A DNA stretch of 42,463 nucleotides from Nitrospinota bacterium (GTDB lineage Bacteria; JADFOP01; DATKYB01). The DNA lies in assembly GCA_035528715.1 (NCBI GenBank), contig DATKYB010000028.1, forward strand, positions 1 to 42,463, in the 5' to 3' direction. How positions within the stretch are numbered: the stretch's first letter is position 1; each line of letters starts with the position of its first letter. Of this stretch, positions 15,828 to 24,192 are shown one piece after another. The translations under genes and the position numbers were made by a program. The notes under the pieces were generated by a model. It was given only the letters and a program-made list of their open reading frames with translations, was not told where the DNA came from and searched no databases.

Positions 15828-16493
15828 GTGAAAGAAGAGATAAGAGAGCTCATTAGCGATATAAAGCTTTTTTTAGAGTATCAAAAGTTATCAGGAATAG
15901 AACTTTTTGAGATTTCATCTAAGAAAAGTTATTTTTCTGACTCGTTAAAAATAATTAAAAAGGAAGTTTTAAAGTGCACGAAATGTCGCCTTCATCAGAA
16001 CAGAAAAAAGGCTGTTCCTGGAGAAGGCAGGGAGGATGCTAGGTTAGTATTTATAGGTGAGGCTCCTGGCAGGGACGAGGACATTCAAGGTAAGCCCTTT
16101 GTTGGCAAGGCTGGTCAGTTGCTAACGAAGATTATTGAGGCAATTGATTTAAAGAGAGAAGATGTCTATATTGCTAATATAGTAAAATGTCGACCTCCTG
16201 AGAATAGAAATCCAAATGAGGATGAAATTCAATCGTGTGAACCTTATCTTTTAAGACAGCTAAGGATTATCAAACCAAAGATTATCTGTGCCCTGGGGAC
16301 TTTTGCTGCACAGGCCCTTCTCAAGACGAATGACCCCATTTCCACTCTCAGGGGGCGTTTTCATCTATACGGAAATATCAAACTCATACCAACATATCAT
16401 CCAGCGTATCTTTTAAGATATCCCTTAAAAAAAAGAGAGGCGTGGGAAGATATCCAGTTGGTTCAAAAAGAATACAACCAATTGATTATTTAG
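15828..16493 (+). CDS. udg: Family 4 uracil-DNA glycosylase (iron-sulfur)
   Basis: It removes uracil from DNA in base excision repair. The 4Fe-4S ligands are visible as Cys50, Cys53 (KCTKC), Cys121 and Cys137 (VKCRPP ... QSC). Motif A is GEAPGRDED, followed by GKPFVGKAGQLL; the C-terminal motif is HPAYLLR. The protein has an extra N-terminal stretch of about 40 residues, common in bacterial versions. The start is GTG 15828; AAGGAG at 15808-15813 is 14 bases away, a rather long spacing. The last 8 bases overlap the convergent rarA gene. Confidence 0.92.
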   Translation: MKEEIRELISDIKLFLEYQKLSGIELFEISSKKSYFSDSLKIIKKEVLKCTKCRLHQNRKKAVPGEGREDARLVFIGEAPGRDEDIQGKPFVGKAGQLLTKIIEAIDLKREDVYIANIVKCRPPENRNPNEDEIQSCEPYLLRQLRIIKPKIICALGTFAAQALLKTNDPISTLRGRFHLYGNIKLIPTYHPAYLLRYPLKKREAWEDIQLVQKEYNQLII

Positions 16494-17778
16494 CTCTTTT
16501 TTTTATCCATTCCTCAAGCCTCTTTTTTATCTCCTTTTCATAGCCGTTATCTGTAGGGAAGTAGTATCGTTTATTTTTTAAATTTTTTGGAAGATAATCT
16601 TGAGACACAAAACTCTCGGGAAAATTATGGGGATATTTGTAACCCCTGCCATACCCTATTTTTTTCATTAGGGATGTAGGGGCATTTCTTAAATGTTTCG
16701 GCACAGGTGAAGAGATTGTTTTTTTGATATCTTTTTTTATATCAGAATATGCCTTATATACTGCATTACTTTTGGGGGCTAGAGAAAGATATATCACGGC
16801 TTGAGCTAAAGCGAGATCGCCTTCAGGCTGTCCTATAAAATGCACGGCTTGCATTGCCGCAACAGATATCTCCAAAGCCTGTGGGTCTGCATTTCCTACA
16901 TCTTCAGAGGCAAACCTTATTATTCTCCTCGCTATATAGAGAGGGTCTTCTCCTCCTTCTAACATTCTGCCCAACCAATACAAAGCAGCATCAGGGTCAC
17001 TCCCCCTCATACTCTTATGGAGAGCTGAGATAAGATTATAATGCTCTTCTCCGGATTTATCATAGAGGAGATGTTTTTTCTGAATGTTTTCTATAGCGAA
17101 TTCTCTGGTAATACGCTTGATTCCTTTAGCATCAATTGGTGCGATAGAGAATAATAACTCAAGGTTATTTAATGCAATCCTAGCATCACCATTAGAAATG
17201 GTGGCTAAATATCTTATCGTTTCTCTTTTAATTTCGATTTTGAATTTTCCAAACCCTCTTTCCTTGTCATTGATTGCATTATTGAGGATCAATTCTATCT
17301 CTTCTACTGTTAATGCTTCGAGGATAAAGATTTGACATCTTGAGAGAAGGGGGGAAATGATCTCAAATGAGGGATTTTGAGTTGTAGATCCAATCAGCAA
17401 GATTATTCCTTTTTCCACATAAGGGAGAAAGGCATCCTGCTGGGCCTTATTAAATCTATGAAATTCATCTATAAATATGATGGTTTTTTTATGAAAAAGA
17501 CTCAGGTTATCTTTGATATCCTTGAACACATCTTTGATTTCTTTAATTCCTGAGGTTACTGCACTGAAGGAGATAAAATTTTGCCTTCTCATATGTGATA
17601 TTATATAAGCTAGGGTGGTTTTGCCACTTCCAGGAGGACCCCAGAGGATAAGAGAGGGAAATTCATCACTTTCGATAGCCCTTCTTAAAACCTTGCCTTT
17701 TCCCAAGATATGTTCTTGGCCAATGAACTCATCGAGAGTAGAAGGCCTCATTCTGTCAGCTAATGGTCTGTTATCCAT
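16486..17778 (-). CDS. rarA: Replication-associated recombination ATPase RarA (MgsA)
   Basis: A 430-residue AAA+ ATPase of the clamp-loader group, acting at stalled replication forks. It begins RPLADRMRPSTLDEFIGQEHILG and has Walker A GPPGSGKTTLAY, Walker B IIFIDEFHRFN and sensor 1 IGSTTQNPSFE. The C-terminal tetramerisation part shows SDPDAALYWLGRMLEGGEDP and the ending GYKYPHNFPESFVSQDYLP typical of RarA. It has its own consensus-like promoter at 17833-17861 and overlaps the 3' end of the glycosylase gene by 8 bases. Confidence 0.95.
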   Translation of the reverse strand: MDNRPLADRMRPSTLDEFIGQEHILGKGKVLRRAIESDEFPSLILWGPPGSGKTTLAYIISHMRRQNFISFSAVTSGIKEIKDVFKDIKDNLSLFHKKTIIFIDEFHRFNKAQQDAFLPYVEKGIILLIGSTTQNPSFEIISPLLSRCQIFILEALTVEEIELILNNAINDKERGFGKFKIEIKRETIRYLATISNGDARIALNNLELLFSIAPIDAKGIKRITREFAIENIQKKHLLYDKSGEEHYNLISALHKSMRGSDPDAALYWLGRMLEGGEDPLYIARRIIRFASEDVGNADPQALEISVAAMQAVHFIGQPEGDLALAQAVIYLSLAPKSNAVYKAYSDIKKDIKKTISSPVPKHLRNAPTSLMKKIGYGRGYKYPHNFPESFVSQDYLPKNLKNKRYYFPTDNGYEKEIKKRLEEWIKKRAK

Positions 17779-17832
17779 TATGAATAAGGTTTTTAAGGTT
17801 TGTAGTTTTATAAAATTGAGATTTGAAATTTA

Positions 17833-17861
17833 ATCATATTTTTATCAAGAATATTTGTCAA
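17833..17861 (-). promoter_or_regulatory. sigma-70 type promoter of rarA
   Basis: On the minus strand: TTGACA (plus 17856-17861), a 17-base spacer and TATGAT (plus 17833-17838). One mismatch to consensus, the same hexamers as the promoter at 81-109. Confidence 0.65.
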
Positions 17862-17944
17862 ACAAAATACTATTATTGTAGAAGGATTTGGACCAATCTT
17901 ACTTTTTCTTAAATTCTTAGAGCCACCCTTATATTTCTCCTTCC

Positions 17945-17973
17945 TTGAAATATTTTTGTAAATATATTATTAT
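17945..17973 (+). promoter_or_regulatory. Candidate promoter of the PBP1A gene
   Basis: TTGAAA at 17945-17950, a 17-base spacer and TATTAT at 17968-17973, giving a leader of about 27 bases before the ATG at 18007. Confidence 0.5.
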
Positions 17974-18006
17974 CTATACAATAAAAAAGCACGAAGTTTT
18001 TCAAAT

Positions 18007-20424
18007 ATGAAAAAGAAGAAAGATAAATTTACTTTCAAGCTTCCAAAGAGTTACTATCTCACAAAGAGAGGGAAGAAAAAGAGTGGGCTGAGATCTCTTT
18101 TTGTACTTTTCTTTGTGGCTCTTTTCTTTTTTTTGGGATCTGGTCTTTCCGCTTATTATTTCCTATCAAAAGATCTTCCCGATGTAAGGCAGTTAAAGAC
18201 ATATACACCCAGTTTAATTACTAAGATATACTCAGATAATGATGAGGTTATAAAGGAATTTTTTATTGAGAAGAGGATACTGGTTCCTCTTGAAAGAATT
18301 CCTTCTTTTTTGAAGCAAGCCACATTGGCAGTTGAGGATGCCCGTTTTTATCAACACATAGGTATAGATATTTATGGAATATTAAGGGCTCTCATATCAA
18401 ACATAAAGGCTGGAGAGGTTGTTGAAGGGGGAAGCACCATAACTCAACAATTAGCCAGATCCATGTTTTTAACTCCCCAAAAGACCCTTAAGAGGAAGTT
18501 AAAAGAAGCCATATTAGCTTATAGGCTGGAAAGATATTTTTCTAAACAAGAGATTTTAGAGCTCTATCTTAATCAAATATATTTTGGCCATGGGGCCTAT
18601 GGTGTCGGGGCTGCAGCGAAGACCTATTTTGGGAAAAATGTAGAAGATCTTGATTTAGCAGAAGCGGCATTAATTGCAGGTTTGGCCAGAGCACCAAATA
18701 TATACTCTCCATATGTAAGCTTGAAAAAAGCTAGGGATCGCAGAGAGCATGTTCTAAAAAGAATGGCAGAAGAGGGGTTTGTAACTGTTAGAAGTGCAAA
18801 AGAGGCTTTAAAAGCTCCCTTTGAACTAACGGGTTTAAGCAAAGGAGATGAACAAGCACCCTATTTTGTTGAGCATATAAGAAGATATCTTGGAAGGATG
18901 TACGGAGGCAAGAGATTGTATAGAGGGGGCTTGAAAGTCTATACGACTTTAAATCTTGATTTCCAAAAAGAAGCCCAGAAATCCTTACGTAAGGGTTTGG
19001 AGGATGTAGATAAGAGAATAGGCTATCGAGGTCCTTTAGCCCACATAGATTTAAAAGATAAAAATCAAATTGATTGGGATCAAGTATATAATTTAATAGC
19101 TAAAGAGAAACACGAGCTTCCTTTGAGAAGTGGTGAGCGAGTAAAAGGGGTTGTTGTTGGAGTAGATCATGATAGGGTTTTTATCGATTTTCACAGTGGT
19201 AGAGGTGTTATTTTTTTAAAAGATATGCTTTGGGCTAGACGTCCTGACCCAGAGGTTGATGCGTTAAATCGCCAAATAAAGTCTCCCGAGGAAGCCCTCA
19301 AGACAGGTGATATCATCGATGTTGAGATAAAAAAAATTGATTCAGGGGTTGGAGAAACAGTACTTTCATTAGAGCAGGAACCATTGGTTCAAGGTGCCTT
19401 GGTTTGCGTTGATCCTCAAACAGGTTATATTAAGGCAATGGTCGGTGGTTACGATTATACAAAAAGCCAGTTTAATAGGGCAACACAGGCTTTAAGACAG
19501 GCGGGGTCTGCCTTTAAACCTATAATCTATTCAGCCGCATTTGAGAAGGGTTATACAACCGCTAATGTTATTATAGATTCTCCAGTTATCTTTGATGAAG
19601 AAAAAAAAGATGATGAGAAATGGAAGCCATCAAACTTCGAAGAGAAATTTTACGGTCCCACGACCCTTCACACCGCCTTAATACATTCCAGAAATGTGGT
19701 AACCATTAAGCTTTTTAAAAAGCTGGGTGTGAATAGCATCATATCTTACGCGAGAAGATTAGGGATAATGAGTCCTTTAAATCATGACCTGTCTTTAGCG
19801 TTGGGTTCTTCGAGCGTCTCCCTTTTGGAACTGACCTCAGTTTACGGAGTATTTGCAAATCACGGTATGAGGGCAGAACCTATTTTCATAAGAATGGTGA
19901 AGGATTCGACAGATAATATCATAGAAGAAAATAAGCCGGTTACCAAAAGGGCGATTTCCGAAGAGGTGGCTTATATTACCACAAGTCTTCTTCAGGATGT
20001 TGTTAAAATGGGTACGGGTTGGAAGGCAAAAGCATTAGGTAGACCGGTGGCCGCTAAAACGGGAACGACCAATAACTATATTGATGGCTGGTTTATCGGA
20101 TACACCCCAACAGTGGTTGCCGGTGTATGGGTAGGTTTTGATAGAGAGAAGACCTTAGGTAAGAATGAGACAGGTTCAAGAGTGGCTGCGCCTATTTGGG
20201 TAAACTTTATGAAGATGATTTTGCAGAATGAACCTATTAGGAATTATTCAGTTCCATCGAATGTTATCTTCGCAAAAATCGATCCCCAAAACGGCTTGTT
20301 GGCCACACCGGATATTAAAAATGCTGTTTTTCAACCCTTTTTAAAAGGAACAGAACCAAAGGAATACACACGTAAGGAGTTTTCATCTAAGGATTTTTTT
20401 AAACTCGATTTAGAAAGCGAATAG
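18007..20424 (+). CDS. mrcA: Penicillin-binding protein 1A (bifunctional glycosyltransferase/transpeptidase)
   Basis: A class A PBP of 805 residues that polymerises and crosslinks peptidoglycan. A Lys-rich cytoplasmic tail, then one membrane segment at about 28-52. The glycosyltransferase (GT51) domain has catalytic Glu110 in VEDARFYQHIGID, then GGSTITQQLARSMFL and RKLKEAILAYRLE. An OB-like insertion (about 360-455, VKGVVVGVDHDRVFIDF) follows. The transpeptidase has Ser501-x-x-Lys504 (GSAFKP), the SRN motif and Lys684 in KTGTTN. All catalytic residues are present. The convergent neighbour is an LpoA-like lipoprotein, so the pair may be synthase and activator. No strong ribosome binding site precedes the ATG. 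Confidence 0.95.
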   Translation: MKKKKDKFTFKLPKSYYLTKRGKKKSGLRSLFVLFFVALFFFLGSGLSAYYFLSKDLPDVRQLKTYTPSLITKIYSDNDEVIKEFFIEKRILVPLERIPSFLKQATLAVEDARFYQHIGIDIYGILRALISNIKAGEVVEGGSTITQQLARSMFLTPQKTLKRKLKEAILAYRLERYFSKQEILELYLNQIYFGHGAYGVGAAAKTYFGKNVEDLDLAEAALIAGLARAPNIYSPYVSLKKARDRREHVLKRMAEEGFVTVRSAKEALKAPFELTGLSKGDEQAPYFVEHIRRYLGRMYGGKRLYRGGLKVYTTLNLDFQKEAQKSLRKGLEDVDKRIGYRGPLAHIDLKDKNQIDWDQVYNLIAKEKHELPLRSGERVKGVVVGVDHDRVFIDFHSGRGVIFLKDMLWARRPDPEVDALNRQIKSPEEALKTGDIIDVEIKKIDSGVGETVLSLEQEPLVQGALVCVDPQTGYIKAMVGGYDYTKSQFNRATQALRQAGSAFKPIIYSAAFEKGYTTANVIIDSPVIFDEEKKDDEKWKPSNFEEKFYGPTTLHTALIHSRNVVTIKLFKKLGVNSIISYARRLGIMSPLNHDLSLALGSSSVSLLELTSVYGVFANHGMRAEPIFIRMVKDSTDNIIEENKPVTKRAISEEVAYITTSLLQDVVKMGTGWKAKALGRPVAAKTGTTNNYIDGWFIGYTPTVVAGVWVGFDREKTLGKNETGSRVAAPIWVNFMKMILQNEPIRNYSVPSNVIFAKIDPQNGLLATPDIKNAVFQPFLKGTEPKEYTRKEFSSKDFFKLDLESE

Positions 20425-20452
20425 TAAAGGACTGAAAAATCTCTTTTTTATC

Positions 20453-22402
20453 TTAATTTATCTGGATAATCTCTCGATTCTTTACAGAGAGAATAAAGAG
20501 GAGCTTTTCTGAATCACCTGAAGATGTTATTGTTGTCGCCCCTGAGACCCCAGGGAAATCTTTTATTCTAAGTAATTCCTCTCTTAATCCCTCTCGAGTT
20601 TCAATCCCGGTCTTTAGAATTTTAAGGATGATTTCTGTGGCATCATAGGCTTGGGCAGAGAGGATATCAGGATCTTCACCAAAGGTTAACCTATAATTTT
20701 TTACAAAATCCTTTACAAATTGAAGAGGTGAGTTAATAAAAAAGCCGTCTAAGAACACAGAACCCTCTATATACCTTTCTCCAATGGATACTAACTTTGG
20801 AGAATTCCAACCATTTGCTCCTAGAAGGGTTATATTCGTTACATTAAAGAACTCCAATGCTGGAGCAATCAATCCTACCTTATCATAATAGCCAGGGATA
20901 AAGATTGCATCATAATCGACTTGAGGATTGATCCTGCTCGTTTCTAATAGGGGGTTGGGGGGGGATGTGGCAGTTTGCTCAGCTTTTAGTTCTCTGAGTT
21001 TCTTGTCTTCAAGGCCACCAATCTTTGCTATCTCTTTGCTAAAATCATTGGAGTCTGGGTCATAAGGTACAACATGTTTTATTTCCCCTCCTAACCTTAT
21101 CACATGAGAGATAAAAATATCTCTCAATTCTTTACCATAAGGGTTATCTGGATAAAGAACGGCAAAGGCTCTCAAACCCAAATTATTATAGGCGTATTCA
21201 GCAATGGTCTTTCCCTGCATTTCATTTGTGAGGCTATTTCTAAAAACATAGGGGCTTATTTCTGTAATCCCTTTGGCATGAGCAAAAGGGGAAAAAATAG
21301 GTATCTTGTATCTATCTGCAATGAGGGCAGCCTCCTTAGTAGTGTCACTAAAAACAGGACCAATGATCGCTATCACCTTATCTTCTATAGCCAGCTCTGA
21401 TACAGCTTCTGCTGCCCTTTTTGGACTTGTAGCAGAATCTTTAATAATCAATTGAAATCTTTCCTTTGCAGGATCCAGTTCTAAATTGCTAAAGGCTAAC
21501 TGAATCCCGTGTAGAATCTTTTGTCCTGCTAGGGCGCCTTTTCCAGATAATGGTAAGATGGCCCCAATTTTTGTTTTATCTCCTACATAAGGTGTTTCTA
21601 ATACGGATAACATCTCCATTGCTTTATTTCTGTATTTATGCCTTGGGAAAGAAACAAGAAAACCCTCTAGAGCCGTCTTGGCCTCTTTATATTTTTTTGA
21701 TTGAAAATATAACACTCCGAGTTGGAACTGGGCATATCCTATGGGAAATTCTTTAGGGTATTTTTCTATAATCTCCTCTAAAGATCTCTTATCCATTTTC
21801 TCAATAAGATAAATTATGGACTTTTTTGATTCTTCGGCCAAACCTCCTTCTTCTATTAAGACCAGTATCTCTTTGTATTCTGAGATTGCTGAGATATATT
21901 TTTTCTTATGGGCGTATGCTTTAGCAATAAAAATTTTAATTTCTGCTTTTTTATGAGATTCAGGAAATTGGGGTAGGATTTTCGTTAAGGTTGCAATAGA
22001 TCTTTCAAAAAGCCCAAGATAATAGTAGCAAAGACCTATTTTATATTCAGCATCACTGTAGATTTCAGATGTGAAAAAATTATCGAGTATTCTTTGGTAG
22101 TATTTTAAGGCCTCGGAATAATCTTTTTTCTCAAAGAGAATCTCTCCAATTCTAAAAAGGGCATTATCGACGGAAGGATTCTTAGGATAGCTACTTATAA
22201 AAGTCTTATAAGCCTCTAAGGCCACATCATATTGTTTGCTTTTATATAAATCTTCAGCATAACTGAAGTCCTTTTCTAATACGACTTCTTTTTCCTTTGG
22301 AATTTCGTGAGGGATTTTTTTTATCTCTAAAGGAGCACATCCAACGAGAAAATATAGGATTATCAAATTTAAAAGAGCTACAATTGATTTTTTATAATAC
22401 AT
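20453..22402 (-). CDS. LpoA-like lipoprotein: TPR repeats + periplasmic-binding fold
   Basis: A 649-residue lipoprotein with lipobox FLVGC (Cys22). Residues about 47-265 form at least five TPR-like units (KQYDVALEAYKTFISSYPKN, KDYSEALKYYQRILDN, KKYKEAKTALEGFLVSFPRH and others). Residues about 278-645 form a type 1 periplasmic-binding fold of the branched-chain amino acid receptor kind (IGAILPLSGKGALAGQ, AIIGPVFSDTTKEAA, AVLYPDNPYGKELRD, ILGA-like LLGANGWNSPK). The same order, TPR then receptor fold, is that of LpoA, the outer membrane activator of PBP1A in Gammaproteobacteria, and this gene faces the PBP1A gene. I infer a PBP activator; a solute receptor is the alternative. A run of eight C (coding strand, plus 20957-20964) sits in a linker within the receptor fold. 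Confidence 0.8.
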   Translation of the reverse strand: MYYKKSIVALLNLIILYFLVGCAPLEIKKIPHEIPKEKEVVLEKDFSYAEDLYKSKQYDVALEAYKTFISSYPKNPSVDNALFRIGEILFEKKDYSEALKYYQRILDNFFTSEIYSDAEYKIGLCYYYLGLFERSIATLTKILPQFPESHKKAEIKIFIAKAYAHKKKYISAISEYKEILVLIEEGGLAEESKKSIIYLIEKMDKRSLEEIIEKYPKEFPIGYAQFQLGVLYFQSKKYKEAKTALEGFLVSFPRHKYRNKAMEMLSVLETPYVGDKTKIGAILPLSGKGALAGQKILHGIQLAFSNLELDPAKERFQLIIKDSATSPKRAAEAVSELAIEDKVIAIIGPVFSDTTKEAALIADRYKIPIFSPFAHAKGITEISPYVFRNSLTNEMQGKTIAEYAYNNLGLRAFAVLYPDNPYGKELRDIFISHVIRLGGEIKHVVPYDPDSNDFSKEIAKIGGLEDKKLRELKAEQTATSPPNPLLETSRINPQVDYDAIFIPGYYDKVGLIAPALEFFNVTNITLLGANGWNSPKLVSIGERYIEGSVFLDGFFINSPLQFVKDFVKNYRLTFGEDPDILSAQAYDATEIILKILKTGIETREGLREELLRIKDFPGVSGATTITSSGDSEKLLFILSVKNREIIQIN

Positions 22403-22438
22403 TGTATTTTTTCTCTTTAGCAGAAAATATTGATAATC

Positions 22439-22468
22439 AATATACTATTAATTAATGGAGTGTGTCAA
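22439..22468 (-). promoter_or_regulatory. Promoter of the LpoA-like gene
   Basis: Minus strand: TTGACA (plus 22463-22468), an 18-base spacer and TATATT (plus 22439-22444), 37 bases before the start codon. Confidence 0.55.
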
Positions 22469-22554
22469 TGGGTAAAATGATTTTTTGAAAAGGAGTGATC
22501 CAAATAATCCATAAAAAATCCATCCGCTTAATCCCCAATATATATTTAGGTGAG

Positions 22555-22592
22555 ATATAAATAGATCTCCCATACGGGAGATCTATTTATAT
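22555..22592. repeat. Long perfect hairpin, 17-base stem
   Basis: Left arm ATATAAATAGATCTCCC (22555-22571), loop ATAC, right arm its exact reverse complement (22576-22592). There is no T-run after the stem on either strand, so it is not a standard terminator. On the plus strand a strong AAGGAGG (22596-22602) follows at once, with a 13-codon frame from ATG 22613 to 22654. It lies 93 bases downstream of khpA in that gene's direction. Possible transcript-end or RNase III site, protein-binding site, or remnant of a small repeat. Confidence 0.6.
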
Positions 22593-22684
22593 AAAAAGGA
22601 GGATATGCAAACATGCTTGTTCAGTCAATTTTAAAAAAATTTCATACTGACTGACAAATGATAAAAAGGGTGAGGTGAATTTTA

Positions 22685-22924
22685 CTATTCCAACACCTCA
22701 AGCACCTGTCGCTTGTCTTTTTGTGCCCTTGTAGCACTGAGAATAGTTCTTAAAGCAGTAATTGTTTTTCCTTTTTTCCCTATCACCTTTCCTATGTCTT
22801 CTTTCGCTACCTTTAATTCTATGACGGTTGAATTCTCGCCCTCTACACCCTTGACTTCGACAGCTTCTGGTTTATCAACAATAGCTTTCGCAATATATTC
22901 AATCAGCTCTTTCACATCATTCAT
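22685..22924 (-). CDS. khpA: KH-domain RNA-binding protein KhpA
   Basis: A 79-residue protein consisting of one KH domain. The RNA-binding loop is GKVIGKKGKTI (GxxG at IGKKG), followed by ALRTILSATRAQKDKR; the start MNDVKELIEYIAKAIVDKPE is typical. KhpA partners with KhpB in binding many RNAs and affects cell division and envelope growth in Gram-positives. Ribosome binding site GAGGTGA precedes the ATG. Elsewhere khpA usually sits between rpsP and the rimM/ffh genes; here it is alone, with its own promoter and a leader of about 275 bases containing a strong terminator. Confidence 0.92.
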   Translation of the reverse strand: MNDVKELIEYIAKAIVDKPEAVEVKGVEGENSTVIELKVAKEDIGKVIGKKGKTITALRTILSATRAQKDKRQVLEVLE

Positions 22925-23030
22925 CGTTATTCACCTCTTAATTAATGTTTAAAAAATTTCCTCCTGTTATATTTCAGAACAGGTTGAATCTAAAATATCT
23001 CACTTAAATTAATAATCACCTCCTTATGAT

Positions 23031-23076
23031 AAAAAATAAAAAAACCGCAAAAGTAGTCTCTTACCCTTGCGGTTTT
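23031..23076 (-). terminator. Intrinsic terminator in the khpA leader
   Basis: Minus strand: arm AAAACCGCAA (plus 23067-23076), a 16-base loop, arm TTGCGGTTTT (plus 23041-23050), then a T-tract (TTTATTTTTT, plus 23031-23040). It lies upstream of khpA in the same direction, so it would stop transcription before the gene unless read through. Confidence 0.72.
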
Positions 23077-23200
23077 ATGTTACTTTATCCCTGAAATAAA
23101 CCGTCTGTCCTGTTCTATCTGATACCCTTATCAATATGCAAACTCTTTCTTCGCGTCCAATGGCGATTAGTTGGAAGCATCAATAGATGTAAGCCAATAA
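23031..23200 (-). ncRNA. Candidate small RNA or regulatory leader upstream of khpA
   Basis: From the promoter at 23207-23235 to the terminator at 23031-23076 the RNA would be about 165-170 bases. Foldable parts: CTTC/GAAG enclosing CAA/TTG near the 5' end (about plus 23150-23180), a small hairpin TGATA-AGGG-TATCA, and CGGTTTAT (plus 23096-23103), which can pair with ATAAAACCG (plus 23070-23078), i.e. with the 5' arm of the terminator. That pairing would act as an antiterminator. I could not match it to 6S, SRP, T-box or a known riboswitch. Confidence 0.5.
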
Positions 23201-23206
23201 TAAATA

Positions 23207-23235
23207 AAAATAATATCGTTTGCTTTTTTTGTCAA
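23207..23235 (-). promoter_or_regulatory. Promoter of the khpA leader RNA
   Basis: Minus strand: TTGACA (plus 23230-23235), a 17-base spacer and TATTTT (plus 23207-23212). Confidence 0.55.
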
Positions 23236-23334
23236 GCTTTTTTAACAATATTTTTTAAAGATAACTTATGGTTTCTGTCTTGATTAAGGCTTGTATCAAT
23301 AGTATATTAAATTCTAAAAAATATATCTTTTGGT

Positions 23335-24192
23335 ATGAAAAAGTATCCTGTAATAAATATTTTCCTTTTTTTTATTACCATCCTCACCACATTAATTGCT
23401 GGGTATTGGCAGGAGAATTGTTCTGGCTTTTTAGAGCTAGTAAAGAACCCTTTTCTTCTTTATAAAGGAATTCCATTTTCTTTTACCTTGATATTGATTC
23501 TCGGTGCCCATGAACTAGGTCATTATTTAACGGCAAAAAAGCATGGGGTAGAAGCAACCCCGCCTTTTTTTATTCCTTCACCCCATCCCTTGGTTGGGAC
23601 CTTTGGTGCGTTTATCAGAATGAAAAGCCCTGTGCCTAATCGAAAGGCATTACTTGATATTGCAGTAGCTGGACCCCTTTCAGGATTTCTCATAGCTTTA
23701 CCCGCGGTGATCATCGGCATTAAACTTTCTGAGATACAGACCTCTCACATCGTCAATGAAGTAACACCATGGTGTCAAGTTACTGTCGGAAGTTCTCTGC
23801 TCATTTCCTTTTTGACCAAAACCCTTCTCGGCCCTCTTCCCTCTTCATATCTCGTTTCTTTTCATCCGATTGCCTTTGCCGCATGGATTGGACTCTTTGT
23901 TACTGCATTAAACCTTATTCCCTTAGGACAATTGGATGGTGGCCATATTATATATGCAATTGTTACAAAGAGATACAAAACAGTAAATAAAATATCATTT
24001 TTTCTTCTTTTGCTTCTAGGGATTCTATGGCAGGGATGGTTCTTCTGGGCATTAATCATATTTCTTTTTGGTTTTAGGCACCCCTCTCTTATAGAAGAAC
24101 TTTCCCCTTTAGACCTTAAAAGAAAGGTCATCGGAGCCATAACCATCATTATTTTCTTGATCACGTTTATTCCCATTCCCTTTATCGTCTAA
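23335..24192 (+). CDS. Site-2 protease family membrane metalloprotease (M50)
   Basis: A 285-residue membrane protein with about six to seven hydrophobic segments. The zinc motif is HELGH (His59-His63, in LGAHELGHYLTAKKHG), and the second metal-binding motif is NLIPLGQLDGGH with Asp201. The segment PFFIPSPHPLVGTFGAFIRMKSPVPNRK between them is characteristic of the EGY/YdgP-like branch of S2P proteases rather than RseP, since no PDZ domain is present. It probably cuts transmembrane segments of regulators or lipoproteins; the substrate is unknown. The ATG lacks a clear ribosome binding site. It stands alone, upstream of the pil region. Confidence 0.88.
   Translation: MKKYPVINIFLFFITILTTLIAGYWQENCSGFLELVKNPFLLYKGIPFSFTLILILGAHELGHYLTAKKHGVEATPPFFIPSPHPLVGTFGAFIRMKSPVPNRKALLDIAVAGPLSGFLIALPAVIIGIKLSEIQTSHIVNEVTPWCQVTVGSSLLISFLTKTLLGPLPSSYLVSFHPIAFAAWIGLFVTALNLIPLGQLDGGHIIYAIVTKRYKTVNKISFFLLLLLGILWQGWFFWALIIFLFGFRHPSLIEELSPLDLKRKVIGAITIIIFLITFIPIPFIV

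Noticed and set aside
22555-22592. The 17-base hairpin as an intrinsic terminator.
   Set aside because: No T-run follows on either strand, so it is listed as an unexplained hairpin.
23031-23200. khpA leader as T-box, c-di-GMP-I riboswitch, 6S or SRP RNA.
   Set aside because: The T-box AGGGTGG-ACCGCG core, the c-di-GMP-I core (only a GGACGC fragment is shared), a long end-to-end 6S helix and the SRP GGAAG loop context are not present.
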